DNA from: JAYWGN01 sp043778255
GTDB taxonomy: Bacteria; Bacteroidota; Bacteroidia; Chitinophagales; Chitinophagaceae
Assembly: GCA_043778255.1 (NCBI GenBank)
Contig: JAYWGN010000038.1
Span: 62,001-126,000, forward strand
Length of the DNA stretch: 64,000 nt
Reading direction: 5' to 3'
A program made the position numbers and the translations under genes. The notes under the pieces were generated by a model. It saw only the letters and a list, made by a program, of their open reading frames with translations, was not told the origin of the DNA and did not search any database. Positions 16,246 through 25,636 of this stretch are shown one piece after another; within the stretch, counting starts at the first letter, position 1; the number at the start of each line of letters is the position of its first letter.

Positions 16246-16827
16246 TTATAGGGCTATTTGTTTTTCTTCCATTATACGGCGTAGGTTAATTAAACCATAC
16301 CTCATACGACCCAATGCTGTGTTAATACTGCATTTGGTAAGGTCCGAAATTTCTTTAAAACTTAAATCAGCATAATGTCTTAGTATAATAACTTCTTTCT
16401 GCTCCTCAGGTAGCATATCAATCATTTTACGAACTCTATCAAACGTTTGGCGTTGCATTACTGTATCTTCTGCACTTACTTCGCTAAAGTTTAATACATC
16501 AAATATATTGCTACCATCGGCTGTTCTAATAGTTGGTGTACGTTTTACTTTTCTAAAATGATCAACACACATATTGTGAGCTATGCGTAATGCCCAAGGC
16601 AAAAATTTTCCCTCATCGGTATATTTACCAGCTTTTATGGTATCTATTATTTTAATAAATACATCTTGAAATATATCTTCAGCTAAGTACTTATCTTTTA
16701 CTAAGTAATAAATAGAGGTAAACATCCTGTCCTTGTAACGGTTTACAAGTTCTTCAATGGCAAATGAACTGCCTTCGGCAAATTGTTTTACTAAATCTTG
16801 ATCGGTAAAGTTGGTTAAAGTTTTCAT
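16246..16827 (-). CDS. ECF-type RNA polymerase sigma factor (RpoE-like)
   Basis: A 193-residue sigma-70-family protein. Region 2 is visible in YLAEDIFQDVFIKII and ALRIAHNMCVDHFRK; region 4 in MLPEEQKEVIILRHYADLSFKEIS with the helix-turn-helix ISDLTKCSINTALGRMRYGLINLRR. It directs RNA polymerase to a specific promoter set. No anti-sigma gene sits beside it, so its control is not evident here. The ATG start is supported by the usual short N-terminal helix before region 2. It is divergent from uvrA (265 bp apart), and a terminator lies about 260 bp downstream. Confidence 0.93.
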   Translation of the reverse strand: MKTLTNFTDQDLVKQFAEGSSFAIEELVNRYKDRMFTSIYYLVKDKYLAEDIFQDVFIKIIDTIKAGKYTDEGKFLPWALRIAHNMCVDHFRKVKRTPTIRTADGSNIFDVLNFSEVSAEDTVMQRQTFDRVRKMIDMLPEEQKEVIILRHYADLSFKEISDLTKCSINTALGRMRYGLINLRRIMEEKQIAL

Positions 16828-17092
16828 ACTACGAATTTTTTTTTAAAAAGTTAATTGGATTTCTTGTGGTTGGATAATAACTAATTCAATTTTTTTTTTC
16901 GTAGATGTGTGAAAGTGGTGGCGACCTAAGTTTTTTTTATAGTGTTAATTAATTTTTTTTTAATAACAAAAGTTCGGATACAACTGTTATTAATAATGTT
17001 CTCCGTATTTTTACTGTTCTTGTGGTACTGTTTAATACTTCAAACTGCTTTCATTAAATATAAACGATAATTAATTTATAAAACCAAACATT

Positions 17093-19864
17093 TTGACAAC
17101 TATTTTTCCTGAAAAAGGCAATATTTATATAAAAGGTGCTCGAAAACATAACTTAAAGAATATATCCTTAGTAATTCCACGTAATAGGTTGGTAGTTATT
17201 ACAGGGGTTAGTGGCAGTGGAAAGTCCTCGCTTACAATTGATACTTTATATGCCGAAGGCCAACGCCGATATGCCGAAAGTTTGAGTAGCTATGCTAGGC
17301 AATTTATGCAACGTATGGATAAGCCCGATGTAGACTTTATAAAAGGCTTAAGCCCTGCCATAGCCATAGAGCAAAAAGTAACCACCCGTACACCCCGTAG
17401 CACCGTGGGTAGTATGACCGAAATATATGATTACCTCCGATTGCTGTATGCCCGTGTAGGCCACACTATAAGCCCTATAAGTGGTACAGTAGTAAAAAAA
17501 GATGATGTGCTTGATGTACTTAAGTTTATTAAAAAAATAACCGTTGGTAAAAAAATATTATTGTTAGCCCCATTTAAAACCCATAAAAATAGAAGCATAA
17601 ACGAAGAGTTAAATTTGCTATTGCAAAAAGGATTTACCCGAATATGTTGCAATACTACAGTGCTAGATGTGGAAGATTTGATAGCATCTAAAAAAGCATT
17701 TAAACCCACCGATAAGTTATATGTACTAGTAGATAGGTTGGTGGCAAAGGAGTTAGATACCGAAGATGAACATAGAATTAATGATAGTATTGATGTAGCA
17801 TTTTACGAAGGTGAAGGCGAAGTGGCCATACAAATAGTTGATGGAAAACAAACAACATTTAATAACAAATTTGAAGCCGATGGTATATTGTTTGAAGAGC
17901 CAGTGCCGAACCTATTTTCATTTAACAACCCTTATGGTGCATGCCCAACTTGTGAAGGCTTTAGCCAAGTATTGGGCCTTGATGAAGACCTTATAATACC
18001 CAACAAACTATTAAGTGTATATGAAGAGGCAGTGGTAGCTTGGCGAGGCGAAAAAATGAGTTGGTGGAAACAACAAGTAATTGAAAATGCACCGAAAGAA
18101 AATTTTCCTATACATAAGCCCATAGTGGATTTGAGTAAGGAGCAGTTGCAGCAACTATGGTACGGCTGCAAATCATTTATGGGTATTTACGACTTTTTTA
18201 AAGAGGTGGAAAGTAACTTGTATAAAATACAATATAGAGTGTTGCTAAGCCGCTACCGTGGCAAAACAGTATGTGGCGATTGCAAAGGCTACCGGCTACG
18301 AAAAGAGGCTTTATATGTACAAGTACAAGGCAAACATATTGGCGAATTATGTAACCAACCTATTAAAGATTTGCAACAATGGTTTGCACTATTACAATTA
18401 AATGAGTACGATAAAGAAGTAGCCAAACGAGTACTATTAGAAATTAATCAAAGGCTACAAACGTTAGTGGCTGTAGGTTTGGGTTACCTAACACTAAACC
18501 GATTAGCCAATAGCCTGAGTGGTGGCGAAAGCCAACGAATACAATTAACAAGGCATTTAGGTAGCAACCTAACCGATAGTTTGTATATACTCGATGAGCC
18601 AAGTATTGGGTTACATAGTAGAGATACCGCCAACCTTATACAAGTGTTAAAAAACTTACAAGCTTTAGGTAATACTGTAATAGTGGTAGAGCATGATGAT
18701 ATGATGATGAAAGAGGCAGATTACATAGTAGATATGGGACCATTAGCTAGCCACCTTGGTGGCGAAATAACAGCACAAGGCACCTATAAAGATTTGCTTA
18801 AGAATGATAAAAGCCTTACTGGCAAATACCTTAGCGGTGCTTTAACTATAGATGCTCCAGCTAAAGTGAGGCAGTGGAATACCTCTATAACGGTAGAAGG
18901 TGCAAGGCAAAATAATTTGAAAAATATTGACGTAACCTTTCCATTGCAAACTTTAACAGTGGTAACTGGTGTAAGTGGTAGTGGCAAAACAACCCTCGTA
19001 AAGCAAATATTGTACCCAGCATTACAAAAATTAAAAGGTGAGTATGGCGAAAAAATAGGGCAACACAAAACCATAACAGGCAATATAGAAGCTATAACTC
19101 AAATAGAAATGATAGACCAAAATCCTATTGGAAAAAGTAGTAGAAGTAACCCAGTTACCTATATAAAAGCTTACGATGCCATAAGGGAACTATTTGCTAC
19201 ACAGCCTTTGAGCAAAATAAATGGATTTCAACCCAAGCATTTTAGTTTTAATGTAGATGGTGGCCGTTGTGATACTTGCAAAGGTGAGGGTATGCAAACG
19301 GTGGAAATGCAGTTTTTGGCTGATGTACATTTAACCTGTGAAAGTTGTAAAGGCAAACGATTTAAAGATGAGGTAATAGAAGTGAGATACAATGAAAAAA
19401 ATATTGCTGATGTGTTGGATATGAGTGTTGATATAGCCATTGTTTTTTTTGAAAACGATAAAGAAATAGTAACTAAATTAAAGTGCTTACAAGCCGTAGG
19501 CTTAGGCTATATAAAGCTAGGGCAGAGTAGCGATACACTAAGTGGTGGCGAAGCACAACGGGTAAAGTTAGCTAGTTTTTTGGGGCGTGGTAGAGCTACC
19601 GAAAAAATATTATTTATATTTGATGAACCTACAACTGGCTTACACTTTAACGATATAAAAAAATTACTCACCTCATTTAATGCACTAATAGAGCAAGGAC
19701 ATAGCATAATAGTAATAGAGCATAATACAAGTGTAATTAAGTGTGCCGATTGGGTAATAGACCTTGGCCCCGAGGCTGGCGACGGTGGAGGCACTTTGGT
19801 ATATGCAGGTGAACCTAAAGGCTTAAAAAAATGTAAGGCTAGTTATACTGGGAAATATATGTAA
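17093..19864 (+). CDS. uvrA: Excinuclease ABC subunit A
   Basis: A 923-residue double ABC ATPase that scans DNA for bulky lesions with UvrB. Seen: Walker A GVSGSGKS near residue 40 and GVSGSGKT near 625, signatures LSGGESQRIQL near 475 and LSGGEAQRVKL near 816, the UvrA hallmark SSYARQFMQRMDKPDVD, and Walker B ILDEPSIGLH and IFDEPTTGLH. Oddity: the first zinc finger has only its second Cys pair (GACPTC near 282); the N-terminal CxxC expected just before LFSFNNP is absent. The CGDC (near 393) and CDTC/CESC (near 723-750) pairs are present. The start is TTG; no ATG or GTG precedes the conserved IYIKGARKHNLKN. An SNF2 helicase gene follows after 5 bp. Bacteroidota can carry two UvrA paralogues; which one this is cannot be told. 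Confidence 0.94.
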   Translation: MTTIFPEKGNIYIKGARKHNLKNISLVIPRNRLVVITGVSGSGKSSLTIDTLYAEGQRRYAESLSSYARQFMQRMDKPDVDFIKGLSPAIAIEQKVTTRTPRSTVGSMTEIYDYLRLLYARVGHTISPISGTVVKKDDVLDVLKFIKKITVGKKILLLAPFKTHKNRSINEELNLLLQKGFTRICCNTTVLDVEDLIASKKAFKPTDKLYVLVDRLVAKELDTEDEHRINDSIDVAFYEGEGEVAIQIVDGKQTTFNNKFEADGILFEEPVPNLFSFNNPYGACPTCEGFSQVLGLDEDLIIPNKLLSVYEEAVVAWRGEKMSWWKQQVIENAPKENFPIHKPIVDLSKEQLQQLWYGCKSFMGIYDFFKEVESNLYKIQYRVLLSRYRGKTVCGDCKGYRLRKEALYVQVQGKHIGELCNQPIKDLQQWFALLQLNEYDKEVAKRVLLEINQRLQTLVAVGLGYLTLNRLANSLSGGESQRIQLTRHLGSNLTDSLYILDEPSIGLHSRDTANLIQVLKNLQALGNTVIVVEHDDMMMKEADYIVDMGPLASHLGGEITAQGTYKDLLKNDKSLTGKYLSGALTIDAPAKVRQWNTSITVEGARQNNLKNIDVTFPLQTLTVVTGVSGSGKTTLVKQILYPALQKLKGEYGEKIGQHKTITGNIEAITQIEMIDQNPIGKSSRSNPVTYIKAYDAIRELFATQPLSKINGFQPKHFSFNVDGGRCDTCKGEGMQTVEMQFLADVHLTCESCKGKRFKDEVIEVRYNEKNIADVLDMSVDIAIVFFENDKEIVTKLKCLQAVGLGYIKLGQSSDTLSGGEAQRVKLASFLGRGRATEKILFIFDEPTTGLHFNDIKKLLTSFNALIEQGHSIIVIEHNTSVIKCADWVIDLGPEAGDGGGTLVYAGEPKGLKKCKASYTGKYM

Positions 19865-19869
19865 ACAAT

Positions 19870-22800
19870 ATGAATTTAAAAATACAACTTGAACTACTAA
19901 ACTTTATAACCTACACCGATAAAGTAATTGCAAAACGAGGCATTGATATATATAAAAGTTTATCGAAAACAGATATAGTAAAATTAGATAAGCATGAAAT
20001 TATAATGTCAGTAGCAAGCAGTGAAGGGGGTTATTACTACATTGTAGAGATAGAATTTAGTACCTCAAAAAGTGAAATACTAGCCAGTTGCGATTGCCCT
20101 TATGCTGAAAATGAGCATGATACCTGCAAACATCAAATTGCAGTAGCTAAATACTGGGTTGAAAGTATTAAAAATGAAAGAAACGAATTAAAATCCAATC
20201 AAAAAATAACTATACAACCTTATAAACAATATTTATATACTTTACCATTTATTAATAATGAAAATATAACGCAATATGCCACGCAAAGTTTGTTAAGACG
20301 AATTTATTTTTACAGTACTGAATACAAACATTATATAATTACTATTACCAATGATGGTAAAGATTGGGCAGCAAATGTTAAAAACAAATATTTCCCTTTT
20401 GTAAAATGGCAAAGTGTAAATGAATTTGCCATTGGCTGTAATTGTGGTAAAAACACGCCATCCAACTTATGTGAACATGAGTTAAACCTTTTATATAAAA
20501 TTGAAAACGAAAAAGATAAATATTACTTTAAACAATTTGAAGATCAGGCAAAGCAAAAAGAAGTATTACTAGCCCAAATTGGACTTGCTATAGACAGTAA
20601 ATTAGCAACACAAATTGAATTTGGCTATGATTATACAGGGAAGTTAAAAATAGGTAAATTGCCCCCCAATTTTATAACACATACTAATGCAATAAAGAAA
20701 GGAATGGCAACCATATTCCCCCATAACGAATTGTTAATAGACCCTACAACACTGGTTTATAAAGCAACTGATACTGTTATTAACTTAGGATTATTAATCA
20801 ATTGTAGTGTGCAAAATTATCAATTTTTTAGAATTGAAATGATTGGTATAGAACAAAAAGTAGCAACCCAAGTAGTAAAAAAATATACGATAGATGAAGC
20901 AATAAGACTAGACGAATATAAACTGTTAAGTGAACCAATACAAGAGTTATTTAAAAACTTTACAAATGAAGCATTGCGTAATGAATTTGTAAGAAACAAT
21001 ATATACAACCACTATTACAATAGCCAAGTGCAAGCCAATATTAATACTAGTAGAGACTTTGAAATTATTAAAAAATATGTGCATCAAAACTTAATGAGTT
21101 GTATAAACGAACTTGAACTATTGCCAACTATTTATATATTGCCTAAAGGCGAAAAATTTGGCAAAACAAGTATTGTAAAAAAAGAAATTTCTTCAGTAAT
21201 ACCAAAACTACACTTTAATTTAAAAAATGAAAATGAGTTACAAGTACTAGAGCTTTTTACCACTATTAATTCGGTAACTTATGATATAGAAAGTATTAGT
21301 ATTATTGAATTTTTTATTTGTATTGACACTGTATTGTATTTGCTTTCGCAAAATGATTATATGGTTATAAAGCTATTTGAAAATGGTAATTTATTTTCGC
21401 CAATTACCAATCAGCAAAATTTTTTAGAGGATGTAGTATTGCCATTGGCAAAAAAATATACAGTTCAAATACCTAATGTTGCCAATATATACATTAAAGG
21501 GGTGTTGCCGAGTTGTGCAGTTTACCTAAGCGAATTAAATGATTTTTTAATTATAAAATTAAAGTGGCATTATAGCGACCATATTGTTGAAACTTGGCAC
21601 GAAGCCGATACAATATTACAAACACCAACACTACAAACTCATATACAACGCAATAAAGTAGTAGAACTAGAACAAATTGAAATAGTGCAAAATTTGCACC
21701 CTTCATTTATAAATCAAAATAGACATTATTTTTATTTACCTTTTGCAGAATGTTTAAAAAAAGGTTGGTTCATTAATTTTGTAGTACAGCTTAAAGCTAA
21801 TGGAATTACTGTATTTGGGGCTAATGATTTAAAAAAATTAAAAATAAATACTGCTACACCTAAAGTAGTAGTAAGTAGTAATAATAGTGAATTGGATTGG
21901 TTTGATTTGCATATAGAAATAACCTACAACGATATTGTAGTACCACTAAGCGAACTAAAAAAAGCATTAATAAATAAACAAGAATATATACTATTAAGCG
22001 ATGGCTCAATGGGTATGCTACCTGAGGAGTGGATTACTAAGTTTAAAACATTGTTACATATTGGTGATGTAAAACAAAACGATATTAAAATTTCAAAAAT
22101 CAACTTTACCCTATTGGATTCACTATATGAAAATATAGATACGGAAGCTTTGCAACAGGAATTGATGGCTAAAAAAGAGGCCCTCAAAAACTTTGAAGAA
22201 AATAAAAAATATATACTACCCAAAAGCATAAAAGCTACGCTGCGAAATTATCAAAAAAGTGGGTTTCAATGGTTGAGTACTTTACAGGAAATGCAGTGGG
22301 GTGGCTGCCTTGCCGATGATATGGGCTTAGGTAAAACGTTACAAACCATTACATTTTTACAATCGCAAATTGATAACAAAAAATTTCCTCACCTAATTGT
22401 ATGCCCTACATCACTTATATACAATTGGCAAGCTGAGTTAGTTAAGTTTGCTCCAAAAATAACATATACCATACATTACGGTGCACTGCGAAACACAGAA
22501 GATTTGAAAAAAGATAAAAGCCATATTATAATAACAAGTTATGGGCATTTACGATCGGATATTGAAGCATTTGCAAAAGTAAAATTTGACTATGCAGTGC
22601 TTGATGAAAGCCAAGCTATAAAAAACCCTGTAGCACAAATTACTAAAGCGGTACAACTCATTAAAGCAAAAAATAAACTCATACTAAGTGGTACACCAGT
22701 ACAAAACAATACATTTGATTTGTATGCACAAATGAATTTTTTAAATCCTGGTATGCTGGGTTCACAAGATTATTTTAAAACAGAATTTGCCAACCCAATT

Positions 22801-23625
22801 GATAAAAATAGTGATAAAGAAAAAGTAGCCGAATTACAAAAAATGATTTACCCATTCTTTTTACGACGTACTAAAGAAATTGTAGCAAAAGATTTGCCCG
22901 ATAAAACAGAAACCATACTATGGTGTGAAATGGAAAAAGCACAACGTAAAATTTATACTACATTTAAAGAGCATTACCGTAATATATTATTAGGTAAAAT
23001 AGAGGAGGTAGGTTTGGAAAAAAGCAGCTTTGTAGTGCTAGAAGCTCTACTAAAGTTACGCCAAATTTGTAACAGCCCTGCTATACTTAATGAGGATGTA
23101 CAATACCCAAATGAAAGTATAAAATTACAAGAAATTACAAGAGAAATTGTAGAAAATGTAGGCAAACATAAAGTGCTCATATTTTCACAATTTACAAGTA
23201 TGCTACACCTAATTGAAAATGTATTAAAAACTGAAAATGTAAATTACTTGTACCTCGATGGTAGTACCAAAGCTAAGGATAGAAAGGGTTTGGTTGATCA
23301 ATTTCAAAATGATAGTAGTATAAGTGTGTTTTTAATAAGCCTTAAAGCTGGTGGTGTAGGGCTTAATCTCACTGCTGCTGATTATGTATATTTGGTAGAT
23401 CCTTGGTGGAACCCAGCAGTGGAGGCACAAGCTATAGACCGTACCCACCGTATAGGGCAAACCAATAAAGTATTTGCCTACAAAATGATTTGTAAAGATA
23501 CTATAGAAGAAAAAATATTGCTACTTCAGGAAAAGAAAAAAACTTTATCGAAAGAGTTAATAAGTAACGAAAGCGGCTTTATAAAAAAACTAACCAAATC
23601 CGATATTGAATATTTATTTACTTAA
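19870..23625 (+). CDS. SNF2-family DNA helicase/translocase with two SWIM zinc fingers
   Basis: A 1251-residue protein. Two SWIM-type C-x-C-x(n)-C-x-H fingers are visible in the N-terminus: CDCPYAENEHDTCKH near residues 75-90 and CNCGKNTPSNLCEH near 188-201. A long middle region of unknown structure follows, then the SNF2 motor: motif I DDMGLGKT near 815, motif II DESQ near 910, motif III LSGTPVQN, and motifs V-VI in SLKAGGVGLNLTAAD and AIDRTHRIGQ. Such proteins move along double-stranded DNA and remodel bound proteins; bacterial members are little studied. It starts 5 bp after the uvrA stop, so it is almost certainly co-transcribed with uvrA, pointing to a repair-linked role (inference). Confidence 0.92.
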   Translation: MNLKIQLELLNFITYTDKVIAKRGIDIYKSLSKTDIVKLDKHEIIMSVASSEGGYYYIVEIEFSTSKSEILASCDCPYAENEHDTCKHQIAVAKYWVESIKNERNELKSNQKITIQPYKQYLYTLPFINNENITQYATQSLLRRIYFYSTEYKHYIITITNDGKDWAANVKNKYFPFVKWQSVNEFAIGCNCGKNTPSNLCEHELNLLYKIENEKDKYYFKQFEDQAKQKEVLLAQIGLAIDSKLATQIEFGYDYTGKLKIGKLPPNFITHTNAIKKGMATIFPHNELLIDPTTLVYKATDTVINLGLLINCSVQNYQFFRIEMIGIEQKVATQVVKKYTIDEAIRLDEYKLLSEPIQELFKNFTNEALRNEFVRNNIYNHYYNSQVQANINTSRDFEIIKKYVHQNLMSCINELELLPTIYILPKGEKFGKTSIVKKEISSVIPKLHFNLKNENELQVLELFTTINSVTYDIESISIIEFFICIDTVLYLLSQNDYMVIKLFENGNLFSPITNQQNFLEDVVLPLAKKYTVQIPNVANIYIKGVLPSCAVYLSELNDFLIIKLKWHYSDHIVETWHEADTILQTPTLQTHIQRNKVVELEQIEIVQNLHPSFINQNRHYFYLPFAECLKKGWFINFVVQLKANGITVFGANDLKKLKINTATPKVVVSSNNSELDWFDLHIEITYNDIVVPLSELKKALINKQEYILLSDGSMGMLPEEWITKFKTLLHIGDVKQNDIKISKINFTLLDSLYENIDTEALQQELMAKKEALKNFEENKKYILPKSIKATLRNYQKSGFQWLSTLQEMQWGGCLADDMGLGKTLQTITFLQSQIDNKKFPHLIVCPTSLIYNWQAELVKFAPKITYTIHYGALRNTEDLKKDKSHIIITSYGHLRSDIEAFAKVKFDYAVLDESQAIKNPVAQITKAVQLIKAKNKLILSGTPVQNNTFDLYAQMNFLNPGMLGSQDYFKTEFANPIDKNSDKEKVAELQKMIYPFFLRRTKEIVAKDLPDKTETILWCEMEKAQRKIYTTFKEHYRNILLGKIEEVGLEKSSFVVLEALLKLRQICNSPAILNEDVQYPNESIKLQEITREIVENVGKHKVLIFSQFTSMLHLIENVLKTENVNYLYLDGSTKAKDRKGLVDQFQNDSSISVFLISLKAGGVGLNLTAADYVYLVDPWWNPAVEAQAIDRTHRIGQTNKVFAYKMICKDTIEEKILLLQEKKKTLSKELISNESGFIKKLTKSDIEYLFT

Positions 23626-23668
23626 TAATTTCCAACTTTACTGCTCTATAATTGTTACTTTTACATAG

Positions 23669-23887
23669 GTGAAAAAAATAATTGTATATAGTTTGTTTGT
23701 AGTATTATTATTAGTGAGTGTTGATACATTTGCACAGTGTAGTATATGCACCAAAAGTGCTCAGCAGTTAGGCGACAAACCTGCAAAGGGTTTAAATTTG
23801 TCAATATTATTTTTAGCATTTACTCCGCTACTACTTATAACCATACTAGGTATACGTTGGTGGAAAAATGAGCAGGTAGTAGAATAA
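23669..23887 (+). CDS. Small exported/membrane protein with a CSIC motif
   Basis: A 72-residue protein starting at GTG. It has a signal peptide ending DTFAQ, a C-x2-C pair directly after the cleavage site (QCSICTKSAQQLGDKPAKGLN), one transmembrane helix (LSILFLAFTPLLLITILGI) and a short charged tail. Proteins of this shape occur across Bacteroidota without an assigned role; the Cys pair could bind metal or be redox active. A near -7 box (TACTTTTA, 23656-23663) ends 5 nt before the GTG. It is 43 bp after the helicase gene. Confidence 0.7.
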   Translation: MKKIIVYSLFVVLLLVSVDTFAQCSICTKSAQQLGDKPAKGLNLSILFLAFTPLLLITILGIRWWKNEQVVE

Positions 23888-23895
23888 TAACTAAG

Positions 23896-25482
23896 CTATC
23901 GCCACTTTGTAGCATCTGCCATTGCATAGTCAGCCTTATACCTTTCGGGTACAGTACCAGTAGCCATACTGCCATACTCAAGGCTAGGAAAAATATCTTC
24001 AAATGTACGAACCTCATTCATAAATACTCTTCGGTATATATGGCTACGGGTAAGCTGCTTATAATCATCTATACCTGCTGCACCACACAGTTCCACAAAG
24101 TTTTTGAGGGTTTCGCTATGGAAGTTAGCCACCCGTTGTTTTTTATCATTTATTACTAAGCCGCTAACTAAGGTAGGGTCTTGTGTGGCTACACCGGTGG
24201 GGCATTTGTTAGTATTACATACTAAGGCTTGTATACATCCAATGGCCATCATCATTGCCCTTGCACTATTACAAGCATCGGCTCCTAATGCAATTGCCCT
24301 TACCAAATGGAAGCCAGTTAATATTTTGCCACTTGCAATTATTTTTATTTGGTTGCGAATACCAAAGCCTACCAACATATTGTGTACAAAAGCTAAACCA
24401 TCCATAAGTGGTGCACCTACATAGTTGCTAAACTCCTGTGGTGCTGCACCAGTGCCACCTTCGCCACCATCTACAGTTATAAAATCTGGGTAAATGTTTT
24501 GTGTAATCATAGCTTTGCAAATGGCCATAAATTCGCTTTTTTGACCAACACATAATTTAAAACCTATGGGCTTACCGTTACTAGCATCACGTAATATTTT
24601 AATAAATTGAACTAACTCAGTAGGTGTATTAAATGCACTATGGTAGGGTGGCGAGTAAACGGTAGTACCTGGCTCTACAAGCCTGATAGCTGCTATTTCG
24701 GGTGTGTTTTTTTTAGCTGGCAATATGCCACCATGCCCTGGCTTTGCACCTTGGCTAAGTTTTAATTCAATCATTTTTACCTGTGGTAAATTTGCATTTT
24801 TTGCAAATGCAGCTACATTAAAATTGCCATCAATACTCCTTGCACCAAAGTAACCAGTACCTATTTGCCATATAATATCGCCACCTTGTACTAAGTGGTA
24901 TGGGCTTAAGCCACCTTCGCCAGTATTGTGTGCAAAGTTTCCTATTTTGGCACCGCCATTTAATGCTTCAATGGCATTGCTACTAAGGCTACCGAAGCTC
25001 ATAGCACTTACGTTAAATATACTGGCATCATACTTTTGTAAGCAAGCCTCACCACCTACTACCATACGAGGCGATGCATTTAATTTATGAAAATCTTTGG
25101 GCGCTATACTATGGCTCATCCATTCATAACCCTCGGCATACACATCAAGCTGAGTGCCAAAAGGCATAGTATCAGTCTCTTTTTTTGCACGTTGGTATAT
25201 AGTGCTTCGGTCAATCCTATTTATGGGTCGGCCATCAATATCACTTTCTATAAAGTATTGGTATAGCTTAGGCCTAAGGTCTTCCATCCAATACCTCAAC
25301 CGCCCTACCACAGGGTAGTTACGCATTATAGTGTGGTGTGTTTGTAACATATCATATATGCCAAGCAGTACTATAATACATACAAAACCAAATAGCCACC
25401 AAAAAAACTGGCTATAATAAAAGCCTAATAAAGCCAATACAACAGGTGCTATACAAGCAAAAAGTATAAATTGTTTTCGCAT
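23896..25482 (-). CDS. FMN-binding glutamate synthase-family protein
   Basis: A 528-residue protein. Two N-terminal transmembrane helices (LFACIAPVVLALLGFYY and WWLFGFVCIIVLLGIY) precede a GltS central/FMN domain. Seen: FNVSAMSFGSLSSNAIEALN, the substrate-loop GEGGLSPYHL, ELKLSQGAKPGHGGILPA, TVDGGEGGTGAAP and a Cys-rich end CNTNKCPTGVATQDP. The domain resembles the ammonia-using synthase half of glutamate synthase, but the glutaminase domain and the reductase subunit are missing, so the reaction is not certain. Similar stand-alone membrane-tethered proteins are common in many bacteria. It converges with the small membrane-protein gene (8 bp) and diverges from the FAD oxidoreductase. Confidence 0.87.
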   Translation of the reverse strand: MRKQFILFACIAPVVLALLGFYYSQFFWWLFGFVCIIVLLGIYDMLQTHHTIMRNYPVVGRLRYWMEDLRPKLYQYFIESDIDGRPINRIDRSTIYQRAKKETDTMPFGTQLDVYAEGYEWMSHSIAPKDFHKLNASPRMVVGGEACLQKYDASIFNVSAMSFGSLSSNAIEALNGGAKIGNFAHNTGEGGLSPYHLVQGGDIIWQIGTGYFGARSIDGNFNVAAFAKNANLPQVKMIELKLSQGAKPGHGGILPAKKNTPEIAAIRLVEPGTTVYSPPYHSAFNTPTELVQFIKILRDASNGKPIGFKLCVGQKSEFMAICKAMITQNIYPDFITVDGGEGGTGAAPQEFSNYVGAPLMDGLAFVHNMLVGFGIRNQIKIIASGKILTGFHLVRAIALGADACNSARAMMMAIGCIQALVCNTNKCPTGVATQDPTLVSGLVINDKKQRVANFHSETLKNFVELCGAAGIDDYKQLTRSHIYRRVFMNEVRTFEDIFPSLEYGSMATGTVPERYKADYAMADATKWR

Positions 25483-25618
25483 AATTTTTTATAGAGTTGA
25501 ACAGTCATAAAAGTAGTATAATTTAAAATAGGATTAACCTACAATATTTACAATTGATACCAATTATAGCTTTATACCGAAATATGTAATTGTATATTAG
25601 GGTATTCTTTTTATTTAA

Positions 25619-25626
25619 TATATTTG
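25619..25626 (+). promoter_or_regulatory. -7 box TATATTTG of the FAD oxidoreductase gene
   Basis: Exact TAnnTTTG match 10 nt before the ATG at 25637, so the leader would be very short. The -33 TTTG is not found at the ideal distance. Confidence 0.5.
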
Positions 25627-25636
25627 CAGTAATTAA

